The notes beneath the pieces were generated by a model. That model was not told where the DNA came from. It did no database searches and saw only the letters and a list, made by a program, of their open reading frames with translations. A program made the translations under genes and the position numbers. A stretch of DNA of 33,996 bases from an uncultured Pelagibacteraceae bacterium (lineage in GTDB: Bacteria > Pseudomonadota > Alphaproteobacteria > Pelagibacterales > Pelagibacteraceae), in contig CACKYN010000011.1 in NCBI GenBank assembly GCA_902604355.1, positions 1-33,996 on the forward strand, given 5' to 3'. Each line of letters starts with the position of its first letter. Positions within the stretch are counted from its first letter, which is position 1. Shown here piece by piece: positions 26,275 to 33,996 of this stretch.

Positions 26275-27815
26275 TGTTTAGTAAATACTTAAAAACTCTA
26301 TCGATATTAAAAAAATTCTTATTTATTAACTTTGTTATTTTTACGATTATTGGATTACTTACAATAGTCTACTTAAACAGCATACAATCGAATTTAGTTA
26401 AAAAAAAATCTGAAAATCATATTAAAGTAATTAATAATACAGTTGATAATCTCACAAGATTAAATGTAAAATTTGATACTGATGACATTAGAAAATTTCT
26501 ATTTTCAACAAGATTCATATTTCAAAATTTAGATAGGGTAATTTTTTTTGACACTTATTTAAATCTTCTAGGTGATACGGACACTTTAGATCTTGATCCA
26601 AGATCATTCTCATCAAGAGTAGATGAGATTGAGTTTGAAACTTTAAGTGAAGATAAAAATGATCAAAATTTTGAAGAAAAAAATATTAATTTAGATCAAG
26701 AAAAACCGGATTTCTTGAAAAATATTTTGACTGATTACTCAGACTCCGACAAATCTGGAAAGCCATATACTTTCATTCAAGAAAATTATAACCAGTTTAA
26801 ACTAATAACCATAAAAGATGTTGAAAGAGAGGGATCAATCGTTGGTTATTTAGCAATAACTGAGATTGCTAATGATATTAAAACTGCAACAGATGAAAGA
26901 AAGGCGTTTGTAATTAGAACTGCTATATCTGTAGGATTTGTAATTTTAATTTTTTCTTTTGTATTAAGTAGATATTTTATTAAACCAATTCAGAATTTAG
27001 TCCATTATACCAAATTGATTCAGGAAAAAAATCAGACCAAGTCAAATATTGAAAATTTAAAAAATAGAAAAGATGAATTAGGCCTTCTTTCAACTTCTCT
27101 TGAGGATATGACAAATGAGTTACAAAAAAGAGTAACGCATGCAGAAAATTTTTCTACTGATCTTGTTCATGAAATTAGAAATCCTTTAGCATCTTTAAAA
27201 GGTGCATCTGAAATTTTGCAAGATACAAATGATAAAGATCAAAGACTGAAACTAATAAATATTTTGAGCCATGATGTTCAGCGTATTGAAAGATTAATTA
27301 CAGATTATTCTCAAATGTTAAAGGATGAAGTTGCTTTGAGTAAAGAAAAAATGAATAAGATAAATATAGAGCCAATTATTCAATCTGTTGTAGATGATTA
27401 TAATAATATACATAAAGTTAAAAAGGATATTGATCTAAAGTATGAAAATGATGGAAAAAAAGAGTACTTTATTATGGGCATAGAAAACAGAATAGAACAA
27501 ATAATTGCAAATTTATTAGATAATTCAATATCCTTTAGCAAAAAAGGTTCTAGCATTTTAATTAATGTTTCTGATAGTTCAGAAAATAAAGTTTCAATCA
27601 AAATACTTGATGAAGGAGAAGGGTTTAAAGAAAAAGATACTTCAAGAATATTTAAGAGATTCTATAGTAATCGACCCAATAAGTTTGGAGAACACTCAGG
27701 GTTAGGATTAAATATAGTTAAAAATCTGGTCGATTTACATGATGGAGAAATTGTAGCATCTAATCGAGTTGATACTGTTGGTGCTATGATAGAAATAAGA
27801 TTTCCTAACATTTAA
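26274..27815 (+). CDS. chvG: Sensor histidine kinase, ChvG-like
   Basis: This 513-residue membrane kinase has a first membrane helix at about 14-34, a periplasmic domain to about 212, a second helix at about 213-233, a HAMP region to about 285, the phospho-acceptor H299 in DLVHEIRNPLASLKG, and an ATPase domain with N box (IIANLLDNSISFS), G1 (DEGEGF) and G2 (GEHSGLGLNIVKNL). The long periplasmic region carries an acidic insert at about 116-160. It pairs with ChvI immediately upstream (TGATG). In other alphaproteobacteria hprK and PTS genes follow chvG; here ahcY follows instead. Confidence 0.9.
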   Translation: MFSKYLKTLSILKKFLFINFVIFTIIGLLTIVYLNSIQSNLVKKKSENHIKVINNTVDNLTRLNVKFDTDDIRKFLFSTRFIFQNLDRVIFFDTYLNLLGDTDTLDLDPRSFSSRVDEIEFETLSEDKNDQNFEEKNINLDQEKPDFLKNILTDYSDSDKSGKPYTFIQENYNQFKLITIKDVEREGSIVGYLAITEIANDIKTATDERKAFVIRTAISVGFVILIFSFVLSRYFIKPIQNLVHYTKLIQEKNQTKSNIENLKNRKDELGLLSTSLEDMTNELQKRVTHAENFSTDLVHEIRNPLASLKGASEILQDTNDKDQRLKLINILSHDVQRIERLITDYSQMLKDEVALSKEKMNKINIEPIIQSVVDDYNNIHKVKKDIDLKYENDGKKEYFIMGIENRIEQIIANLLDNSISFSKKGSSILINVSDSSENKVSIKILDEGEGFKEKDTSRIFKRFYSNRPNKFGEHSGLGLNIVKNLVDLHDGEIVASNRVDTVGAMIEIRFPNI

Positions 27816-27822
27816 TCTAATG

Positions 27823-27850
27823 TTGATAAAATAATACTTAACGTTATAAA
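27823..27850 (+). promoter_or_regulatory. Promoter for ahcY, predicted leaderless
   Basis: TTGATA (27823-27828), a 16-bp spacer and TATAAA (27845-27850) lie just before ahcY. Seven bases separate the -10 from the ATG at 27858, so transcription is predicted to start at or next to the A of the start codon. There is no room for a riboswitch in this 42-bp gap. Confidence 0.6.
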
Positions 27851-27857
27851 CCTTGCC

Positions 27858-29144
27858 ATGGAAGATTATAAAGTAAAAGATATTTCACAAGCCGATTTTG
27901 GAAGAAAAGAAATTTCTATTGCAGAAAGTGAAATGCCAGGATTGATTGCTTTAAGAGAGGAATATTCAAAAACGAAACCCCTTAAGGGTGCTAAAATTAT
28001 TGGTTGTTTACATATGACTATTCAAACAGCCGTACTTATTGAAACATTGGTTGATTTAGGAGCAGAGGTTAGATGGTCATCTTGTAATATTTTTTCAACC
28101 CAAGATCATGCTGCTGCTGCTATTGCTAAAGCAGGTGTACCTGTTTATGCGTGGAAGGGTGAAACTGAAGAGGAATACTTATGGTGTATAAAACAAACTA
28201 TAGTAGGTAAATCTGATTGGAAGCCAAATATGTTATTAGATGATGGTGGCGACCTAACAGCGATCATGCATAACGAATATAAAGAATTGATGAAAGATGT
28301 TAAAGGAGTTTCAGAGGAAACAACAACTGGAATTAAAGCACTTAACAAAATGGAAAAAGATAAATCTCTTCTAGTGCCAGCAATAAATGTAAATGACTCA
28401 GTAACTAAATCAAAATTTGATAATTTATATGGTTGTAGAGAAAGTTTAGTTGACGGAATAAGACGTGCAACTGACGTTATGATGTCAGGTAAAATTGCGA
28501 TTGTAGCAGGCTTTGGTGATGTTGGCAAAGGAAGTGCTGCCTCTTTAAGACAAAGTGGAGCAAGAGTATTAGTCACAGAAGCAGATCCAATTTGTGCTCT
28601 TCAAGCTGCAATGGAGGGTTACGAAGTAGTATTAATGGAAGAAGCTATAAGTAGAGCAGATATAGTTGTAACCGCTACAGGGAATAAAGATATAGTTACG
28701 GCAGACCACATGAGAGACATGAAGGATAGAGCTATTTTATGTAACATTGGACATTTTGATAACGAAATTCAGGTCGAGGCTCTAAAAAATTATAAATGGA
28801 CTGAAGTTAAACCACAAGTTCACGAGATTGAACTTCCTGGTGGGAAAAGAATTATTTTATTAGCAGAAGGAAGATTGGTAAATTTAGGTTGTGCAACTGG
28901 ACATCCTAGCTTTGTTATGAGTGCATCATTCACTAATCAGGTAATTGCACAAATAGAACTTTGGCATAATCATAAAAATTATGACAATAAGGTTTATGTC
29001 TTACCAAAACATTTGGATGAAAAAGTTGCTACTTTACATCTTAAAAAAGTTGGTGCTAAACTAACTAAACTATCTAAAGATCAAGCAGATTACATAAGCG
29101 TAGGAACAGAAGGTCCTTTTAAACCAGATGCTTACCGCTATTAA
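27858..29144 (+). CDS. ahcY: S-adenosylhomocysteine hydrolase
   Basis: AhcY splits S-adenosylhomocysteine to homocysteine and adenosine, relieving product inhibition of methyltransferases. The 428-residue protein shows [24 protein letters not shown], the NAD-binding loop [17 protein letters not shown] and the classic C-terminus [10 protein letters not shown] that contributes to the neighbouring subunit's NAD site. Its length is that of the short (animal-like, ~430 aa) form; many proteobacterial enzymes are about 470 with an insertion. It overlaps tsaE by 17 nt. Confidence 0.97.
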   Translation: MEDYKVKDISQADFGRKEISIAESEMPGLIALREEYSKTKPLKGAKIIGCLHMTIQTAVLIETLVDLGAEVRWSSCNIFSTQDHAAAAIAKAGVPVYAWKGETEEEYLWCIKQTIVGKSDWKPNMLLDDGGDLTAIMHNEYKELMKDVKGVSEETTTGIKALNKMEKDKSLLVPAINVNDSVTKSKFDNLYGCRESLVDGIRRATDVMMSGKIAIVAGFGDVGKGSAASLRQSGARVLVTEADPICALQAAMEGYEVVLMEEAISRADIVVTATGNKDIVTADHMRDMKDRAILCNIGHFDNEIQVEALKNYKWTEVKPQVHEIELPGGKRIILLAEGRLVNLGCATGHPSFVMSASFTNQVIAQIELWHNHKNYDNKVYVLPKHLDEKVATLHLKKVGAKLTKLSKDQADYISVGTEGPFKPDAYRY

Positions 29145-29589
29145 AGATAGCAAAATTGATATTACTTCTGAGAAATCTACAAGAGAATTGGCAGAAAACT
29201 TAACCTCCTACTTTAGAGGAGGTGAATACGTTTTTTTGTATGGGGAGATGGGAGTTGGTAAGACAACTTTTGTAAAATATCTAGTTAATAAATTTCAGAT
29301 TGATCAAAAGTTAGAACTTACAGAGGTTACTAGTCCTACTTTTAATTTACTGAATGAGTACAAAACTAATAATTTTACGATTAAACATTATGATTTATTT
29401 AGGATAAAAAATAATTCAGAAATTAAAGACTTAGATATTTTTGAAAAAAATGAAAAAATTATTACTTTAGTTGAGTGGCCTGAATTAGTAAAAATTAAAG
29501 ATAAAACAAAATCTATAGATTTAATATTTACATACGAAAATGAACTTAAAAATAGAACAATTAAGATAAAAGGTTTAAATTCGATTTAG
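29128..29589 (+). CDS. tsaE: tRNA threonylcarbamoyladenosine synthesis ATPase TsaE
   Basis: TsaE is the ATPase that works with TsaB/TsaD to make t6A37 in tRNAs reading ANN codons. The 153-residue protein has the P-loop GEMGVGKTT at 39-47, the [11 protein letters not shown] segment and the VEWPE motif near the C-terminus. The start lies 17 nt inside ahcY; no other ATG precedes the P-loop, and the N-terminal strand is needed for the fold. amgK follows after four bases, matching the tsaE-amgK-murU order of alphaproteobacteria. Confidence 0.95.
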   Translation: MLTAIKDSKIDITSEKSTRELAENLTSYFRGGEYVFLYGEMGVGKTTFVKYLVNKFQIDQKLELTEVTSPTFNLLNEYKTNNFTIKHYDLFRIKNNSEIKDLDIFEKNEKIITLVEWPELVKIKDKTKSIDLIFTYENELKNRTIKIKGLNSI

Positions 29590-29593
29590 TAAA

Positions 29594-30538
29594 ATGCTAA
29601 ATTTTAAAAAGTTAAATGAAATTAAAGGCGATGCATCCCTTCGAAAATTTTATAGAAATAAGAATAATCATTCAATCATAGTTTATGCTAAAAAAGAGAA
29701 AGTTAAAAATCTTTTAATCTACGATGCTATTAATAAAATTTTAAATAAAAATAAAATCCTAGCACCAAAGTTACTAAATCAAAATTATAAAAAAAATTAT
29801 ATAGAGGTTGAAGATTTTGGAGATAATACCTTATACAAAGTCTTGAAACACACTAAAACTAACAAGGAGCTCATTTTTATCAAAATATTAAAAACTTTAA
29901 GGAGATTACAATTAATCAAAGATAAACAGGTGGTAAATCTTAATAATCAGAAATATAAAGTGCTGGAATACGATAATAAAATATTATCCAATGAAGCAAA
30001 ATTGTTTTCTGAATGGTACGCACCTAGAAACATAAATAAGTTTAAAATTAGAAATTTTAAAAAAAAATATGAAAATGAGGTTAAAAAATTGATATCTAAA
30101 CTAGTTTTAAAAAACAATACTTTTGTTCACAGAGATTTTCACGTATCAAATTTAATGTATGTTAAAAATAATATTGCAGTTATAGATAGCCAAGATGCTT
30201 TAATTGGTAATAAAGCTTATGATTTAGCTTCACTTGTTGATGATGTAAGATTTAAAACATCTAATAAACTTAAAAATAAAATTTTAAAAAATTACTTTAA
30301 GAAATTAAAAAGAACTGAAATTAATAAATTTATAAATGACTTTGAAATTTTATCTGTTCTAAGAAATTTAAAGATCATAGGAATTTTTATGCGTTTAGCA
30401 ATAAGAGATAATAAAAAAAAATATATCAAAATGATACCCTATGCCTGGGAAATGATTAACTATAGGATGAAAAAAAATAGAGAATTTGTTAATTTAAAAT
30501 TAATACTGAAAAGTAATTTCCCTAAATTTGTTAAATAA
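29594..30538 (+). CDS. amgK: AmgK-like N-acetylmuramate/N-acetylglucosamine kinase
   Basis: This 314-residue aminoglycoside-phosphotransferase-fold kinase has a Brenner motif HRDFHVSN (179-186, catalytic D181) and a metal-binding IDSQDA (197-202), with GDASLRKFYR at the N-terminus. Together with the downstream nucleotidyltransferase it matches the AmgK-MurU pair, which salvages MurNAc to UDP-MurNAc and bypasses early MurA/MurB steps. The name rests on fold plus gene order; the sugar specificity is inferred. Confidence 0.82.
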   Translation: MLNFKKLNEIKGDASLRKFYRNKNNHSIIVYAKKEKVKNLLIYDAINKILNKNKILAPKLLNQNYKKNYIEVEDFGDNTLYKVLKHTKTNKELIFIKILKTLRRLQLIKDKQVVNLNNQKYKVLEYDNKILSNEAKLFSEWYAPRNINKFKIRNFKKKYENEVKKLISKLVLKNNTFVHRDFHVSNLMYVKNNIAVIDSQDALIGNKAYDLASLVDDVRFKTSNKLKNKILKNYFKKLKRTEINKFINDFEILSVLRNLKIIGIFMRLAIRDNKKKYIKMIPYAWEMINYRMKKNREFVNLKLILKSNFPKFVK

Positions 30539-30541
30539 ATT

Positions 30542-31231
30542 GTGAAAATAAATACTGCTTTAATATTATGCGCTGGCTTTGGAAAAAGGTTAAATCCAAT
30601 TACTATAAAAATACCTAAACCTTTGCTAGAAATAAAAGATGTTACCATGCTTGAGAAAAGCATAAACTTAATTAAAGAGATGGGTATAAGTAAAATTTTT
30701 ATTAACACTTTCTATCTAAAAGAACATTTTTCAAATTTTATTAAAAATAAAAATTTTAATTTAGATATTCATATTGTTGAAGATGGAAGAAGTATTTTAG
30801 ATACTGGAGGTGGTATATTAAATATGATCAGTCATTCAGGTGAAGATGACTTTATCGTCTTTAATCCTGATACAATTTGGTCAAATGAATATCGAGACGA
30901 AATTATAAAAATGGAAGAAATTTATTTTGCAAAAAAATTAGAAAATATACTTTTATTAGTTAATAAAAACCTAAGTTTTGATCAAAATTTAACTGGAGAT
31001 TTTAATCTTTCAAATAATTTAATCTCAAAAAAAGATAACCTAGATTTTATTTATACTGGTTGCCAAATTTTAAACAAAAAAATTTTAATGAATCAAACTA
31101 TAAATAAATTTTCAATTTTAAATATTTGGAATAAGTTAATAGATGAAAAAAAATTATATGGGTTTGAAAGTAAAAAAAAATTTTATCACTTAACAAACTT
31201 AAACATTTTTAATAAACTAAAAGATCTTTAG
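30542..31231 (+). CDS. murU: MurU-like N-acetylmuramate-1-phosphate uridylyltransferase
   Basis: The 229-residue sugar-1-phosphate nucleotidyltransferase opens with ALILCAGFGKRLNPIT (6-21) and IPKPLLEI (24-31), the nucleotide-binding signature, and has FNPDTIW as the metal-binding Asp region. Following amgK after three bases, it would make UDP-MurNAc from MurNAc-1-phosphate. The start is GTG, immediately ahead of KINTALIL; no ATG is available between the amgK stop and the signature. The 3' end overlaps the convergent gpmA gene by 23 nt. Confidence 0.83.
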   Translation: MKINTALILCAGFGKRLNPITIKIPKPLLEIKDVTMLEKSINLIKEMGISKIFINTFYLKEHFSNFIKNKNFNLDIHIVEDGRSILDTGGGILNMISHSGEDDFIVFNPDTIWSNEYRDEIIKMEEIYFAKKLENILLLVNKNLSFDQNLTGDFNLSNNLISKKDNLDFIYTGCQILNKKILMNQTINKFSILNIWNKLIDEKKLYGFESKKKFYHLTNLNIFNKLKDL

Positions 31232-31922
31232 CTCGTTCAGTATCAAGATATTCACAATTTAATATCTTATTGTCTTCATTAAATTCTATAAACAATGGAT
31301 TGCCAGTTGGTATTTCCAGTTTAGCAATCTTATTGTTGTCTAGTTTGAAAAGATATTTACATAAAGACCTCAGGGAATTCCCATGAGCAGAAATTAAAAT
31401 ATTTTTGTTTTTAAAATTGTTTTCAATATATTTAATATAATATTTGATCACTCTTTCATAAGTATCTTTTAAAGACTCGGTATCCGGAATTTTATCCACA
31501 GGTATATCTTTATATGTATTAATATTTATTGGGTGGTATGCACTATTTTTATCTAATGGATCAGGTCTTAGATCCCATGACCTTCTAAATTGATGAACTT
31601 TTTCTTCCCCAAGTTCTTTTTTCATCTCATCTTTATTCAAACCTGTAAGAGAACCATAGTGTCTTTCATTAAGTTGCCAAGCAGATTTAATATTTTTATA
31701 GTCATTTAATTGTTCCTGTATAATTTTCAGAGTATTAATAGCTCTCAATTGAAATGATGAGTAATATAGATCTATATTTATTTGTTTCTTCTTGATGAGT
31801 TCACCTGATTTTTTTGCTTGAGCTCTGCCGTTATCATTTAAGTCAACATCTACCCATCCCGTAAATCTATTTTCAAGATTCCACACACTTTGACCGTGTC
31901 TCACAAGTATTAAATAACTCAT
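31209..31922 (-). CDS. gpmA: 2,3-bisphosphoglycerate-dependent phosphoglycerate mutase
   Basis: The 237-residue enzyme interconverts 3- and 2-phosphoglycerate. The catalytic histidine H9 lies in LVRHGQSVWN (6-15), followed by RFTGWVDVDLND, NERHYGSLTGLNK, RSWDLRPDP and ISAHGNSLRSL. The frame stays open upstream to an ATG at 32051, but those 43 residues have no counterpart in the family and run into the divergent lipoprotein gene; the ATG at 31922 puts the conserved MSYLILVRHG at the N-terminus. The 3' end overlaps murU. Confidence 0.94.
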   Translation of the reverse strand: MSYLILVRHGQSVWNLENRFTGWVDVDLNDNGRAQAKKSGELIKKKQINIDLYYSSFQLRAINTLKIIQEQLNDYKNIKSAWQLNERHYGSLTGLNKDEMKKELGEEKVHQFRRSWDLRPDPLDKNSAYHPININTYKDIPVDKIPDTESLKDTYERVIKYYIKYIENNFKNKNILISAHGNSLRSLCKYLFKLDNNKIAKLEIPTGNPLFIEFNEDNKILNCEYLDTERAKDLLVY

Positions 31923-31968
31923 TTGTTTATCTTTTAGAATAATTTGATAAATAAAACTATACTTATTA

Positions 31969-32574
31969 ATGATAAATTTTTTTTTTAAAAATAAAATTTT
32001 ATTTATAATAATTTTTCTATTAACAGGCTGTTCTTCAATACCTTCCAACATCAGTAATAGCTGCTCTATTTTTAATGAAAATTATTTGTGGTATAAATAT
32101 GCAAAAAAAGCTGAACTAAAGTGGGGAACACCTATTCACTTACAGCTTGCAATTATAAAAATGGAGTCCGGATTTGATTGGCTTGCGAAACCTCCACGTC
32201 AAAAACTTTTTAAAATAGTTCCCTACAAAAGACCTTCTAGTTCATTTGGCTACTCTCAAGCTGTAAAAGGAACTTGGAAACAATATAAGACTGAGACAGG
32301 AAATAAATTTGCAACTAGAACAAGATTTAAAGATAGTGTTGATTTCATTGGGTGGTATACAACCAAAACTGAAAAAATTTTAAAAGTTTTAAAAACAGAC
32401 GCTTTTAAACAGTATATTGCTTACCATGAAGGTTGGGGAAATTATAAAAATTATAAAAGTAATAAGAAAGTTATTAATCTAGCAAAAAGAGTAGAGAAAC
32501 AGTCAAATATTTATAAAAAGCAATTATCTGATTGTAAGAATTCTTTATCTACAAATAAATATATTGTTTTTTAA
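31969..32574 (+). CDS. SLT-like lipoprotein, putative lytic transglycosylase
   Basis: This 201-residue protein has a lipoprotein signal peptide ending in the lipobox LLTGC with C21, predicting attachment to the inner leaflet of the outer membrane. The rest looks like a lysozyme-like SLT domain: IHLQLAIIKMESGFDW with candidate catalytic E66, then the RPSSSFGYSQAVKGTWKQY stretch and AYHEGWGNY. Small lytic transglycosylases of this kind cleave peptidoglycan glycan strands. The gene is divergent from gpmA across 46 bp, and its stop overlaps that of the RND permease (TTAA at 32571-32574). Enzyme activity is inferred. Confidence 0.8.
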   Translation: MINFFFKNKILFIIIFLLTGCSSIPSNISNSCSIFNENYLWYKYAKKAELKWGTPIHLQLAIIKMESGFDWLAKPPRQKLFKIVPYKRPSSSFGYSQAVKGTWKQYKTETGNKFATRTRFKDSVDFIGWYTTKTEKILKVLKTDAFKQYIAYHEGWGNYKNYKSNKKVINLAKRVEKQSNIYKKQLSDCKNSLSTNKYIVF

Positions 32575-33996
32575 TTTAATTGTTTTTTAAGTTCTAAATC
32601 TACTGCATCAATACGTTTTGTATTTTTTGCTAATGCTAAGTACATTGTCGGAGTTACATATAATGTGAAGAAAGTTGAAATAATCATCCCTCCAAGAATA
32701 GTTCCTCCAACAGCTAATCTAGACCCTTCTCCTGCACCTGGCCCAATATTTCCAATTACTAGTGGTAACATCGCAATCATTGTACTTAATGACGTCATAA
32801 TAATTGGTCTTATTCTCAGTTGGCACGCTTTGAGTATTGCATCTTGCAGTTTAACACCAGTTGTTCTTATCTGGTTTGTATAATCCACTATTAAAATACT
32901 ATTCTTTGTTGAGATACCAATCAGTATTATTAATGCAATCTGAGAAAAAATATTTATTGAACTATTTAAAAATAAAATAAAGACTAATCCACCAAAAACT
33001 GCAAGTGGAACCGTTAAAATAATTATAAAAGGATGAATGAAAGAGTTAAATGTTGCTGCCATTACTAAATATGCCGTGATCAATGCTAAAGCAAAGATTA
33101 AATATATTTCATTAGTTGTTTCTTTTAATTCTTCAGATTTTCCTTTCCAGGTTATTTGATTTTCAGGTGCAACTTTTATCGTGACATCCTCCAAATAATT
33201 TATAGCCTCTGATAATGTATAATCTTCTGAAAGGGCTGCAGATATTGTAATCGCTCTTTGTCGGTTATATCGGGGAAGCACCTCCGCTGTACCTTTTTCT
33301 TTGAATTCAACTAAACTTGCAACAGATACTAGCTTTCCTGTAGTTTCAGATCTAACAAATATTTTTGATAAACCGTCCTTATCACGTCTATCTGCGAGGT
33401 ATTGTTGTAAGATAATTGGATATTCTCTTCCTTCCTTACTGAAAGTAGTAACTCTTTTTCCACCATAGAGTGTTTCTAAAGTTCTTCCGATATTTTCTGT
33501 AGACACTCCTAAATCGTTAGCTCTATTTTTATTAGTTATTAATTTAACTTCAGGTTTATTTTTTGTGTAGTCACTCTCTATTCGTGACATATTTTTATTT
33601 TTTCTTAATTCACGTAAAATATTTTTTTGTACTTCTTCAAGCTCATCGTAGCTTGTCCCATAGATTACCATTTGAACTGGCTTGTTATAGCTTGAAACTC
33701 TAATTGATTGAGGAGATATTGGAAAAGCAAAAGTTTCAGGAACTGAAACAACTTGACCGATAGCTTCTCTTAATACTGTTTGACTACTTTTTTTTCTATT
33801 TTTCCATTCATCTAATAAGGCAATGATTATAAATGTATTGTAAGTTGTTGCAGACTTACCAAATCCTGGAACTCTCATAATAACTCTCTCATATGGACTA
33901 TCTTTCGCCTGTAATAATTTAATTATTCTGCTCTCAATAATTTGAGCTTTTTCTTGGGTATATTCAAATGAGCTTCCTTCATCAGTTGATCCAATT
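32571..33996 (-). CDS. RND efflux permease (HAE1/AcrB-like), C-terminal half
   Basis: The minus-strand frame stays open through the window edge: upstream of the Met at 33878, residues such as STDEGSSFEYTQEK continue without a stop, so about 475 residues of a protein usually near 1000-1050 are visible. They include the second periplasmic pore-domain loop (GFGKSATTYNTFIIIALLD, SPQSIRVSSYNKPVQ) and about five membrane helices. GISTKNSILIVDY contains the lysine of the proton-relay network known from AcrB. RND permeases expel drugs, bile-like compounds or other amphiphiles by proton antiport with a periplasmic adaptor and outer-membrane channel, neither visible here. The substrate is unknown. Confidence 0.92.
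   Translation of the reverse strand, partial: IGSTDEGSSFEYTQEKAQIIESRIIKLLQAKDSPYERVIMRVPGFGKSATTYNTFIIIALLDEWKNRKKSSQTVLREAIGQVVSVPETFAFPISPQSIRVSSYNKPVQMVIYGTSYDELEEVQKNILRELRKNKNMSRIESDYTKNKPEVKLITNKNRANDLGVSTENIGRTLETLYGGKRVTTFSKEGREYPIILQQYLADRRDKDGLSKIFVRSETTGKLVSVASLVEFKEKGTAEVLPRYNRQRAITISAALSEDYTLSEAINYLEDVTIKVAPENQITWKGKSEELKETTNEIYLIFALALITAYLVMAATFNSFIHPFIIILTVPLAVFGGLVFILFLNSSINIFSQIALIILIGISTKNSILIVDYTNQIRTTGVKLQDAILKACQLRIRPIIMTSLSTMIAMLPLVIGNIGPGAGEGSRLAVGGTILGGMIISTFFTLYVTPTMYLALAKNTKRIDAVDLELKKQLN

Noticed and set aside
27816..27857. Possible SAH or SAM riboswitch before ahcY.
   Set aside because: The gap is only 42 bp and is filled by a promoter that ends seven bases before the ATG; no aptamer motif is visible.
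28145..28576. A 143-codon open frame antisense to ahcY.
   Set aside because: It lies wholly inside a strongly conserved gene, has no recognisable domain and is explained by codon bias of the ahcY strand.
31923..32051. N-terminal extension of gpmA by 43 residues to an upstream ATG.
   Set aside because: The extension has no family counterpart and would overlap the signal peptide of the divergent lipoprotein; the ATG at 31922 fits the family start MSYLILVRHG.

Overview
The window is a compact, AT-rich (roughly 70% A+T by eye) bacterial chromosome segment that looks like SAR11 (Pelagibacterales, Alphaproteobacteria). The grounds are the base composition and lysine/isoleucine/asparagine-rich proteins, the near absence of spacers, alphaproteobacterial gene strings (rplU-rpmA-obg-proB-proA-nadD-rsfS-ctpA; metX-metW; chvI-chvG; tsaE-amgK-murU), a class I lysyl-tRNA synthetase, and a SAM-II riboswitch in front of metX. 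Species assignment is inference. No tRNA, rRNA, CRISPR array, insertion sequence, prophage gene or long repeat was seen. No gene-free stretch exceeds 300 bases; the largest are about 190 bp (metX/hisC) and 169 bp (odc/regA).

Layout. 1-7857, all minus strand: metX-metW-gloB behind a SAM-II riboswitch, then a promoter and the ribosome/GTPase/proline/NAD string rplU-rpmA-obg-proB-proA-nadD-rsfS-ctpA (ctpA is cut by the window edge). 8048-10027, plus: hisC-tyrC (aromatic amino acid branch). 10024-13573, minus: trkH, an AmpG-like permease and a signal-less NlpC/P60 peptidase. 13662-17188, plus: lysK-pyrD, then rpmB and a YhhQ-type queuosine-precursor transporter. 17190-21365, minus: a four-gene polyamine operon of ornithine decarboxylase, a deoxyhypusine-synthase-like protein, N-carbamoylputrescine amidase and agmatine deiminase. 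21535-22098, plus: regA. 22091-22642, minus: bioY. 22741-31231, plus: polA, chvI-chvG, ahcY-tsaE-amgK-murU. 31209-31922, minus: gpmA. 31969-32574, plus: an SLT-like lipoprotein. 32571-33996, minus: the C-terminal half of an RND efflux permease, running off the edge.

How the genes fit together. MetX/MetW (methionine synthesis), the SAM-II aptamer and AhcY (SAH turnover) touch the methyl cycle at three points. AmpG-like permease, cytoplasmic NlpC/P60, AmgK and MurU would make a small peptidoglycan-recycling set. The polyamine operon holds two routes to putrescine plus a DHS-like transferase in a bacterium, where eIF5A, the usual DHS target, is not expected; its product is the most open question here. 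Two response regulators are present: RegA without a neighbouring RegB, and ChvI with its kinase ChvG.

Four gene boundaries deserve attention: ctpA and the RND permease continue beyond the window; odc most likely starts at 21365 behind a GGAGG; gpmA most likely starts at 31922.
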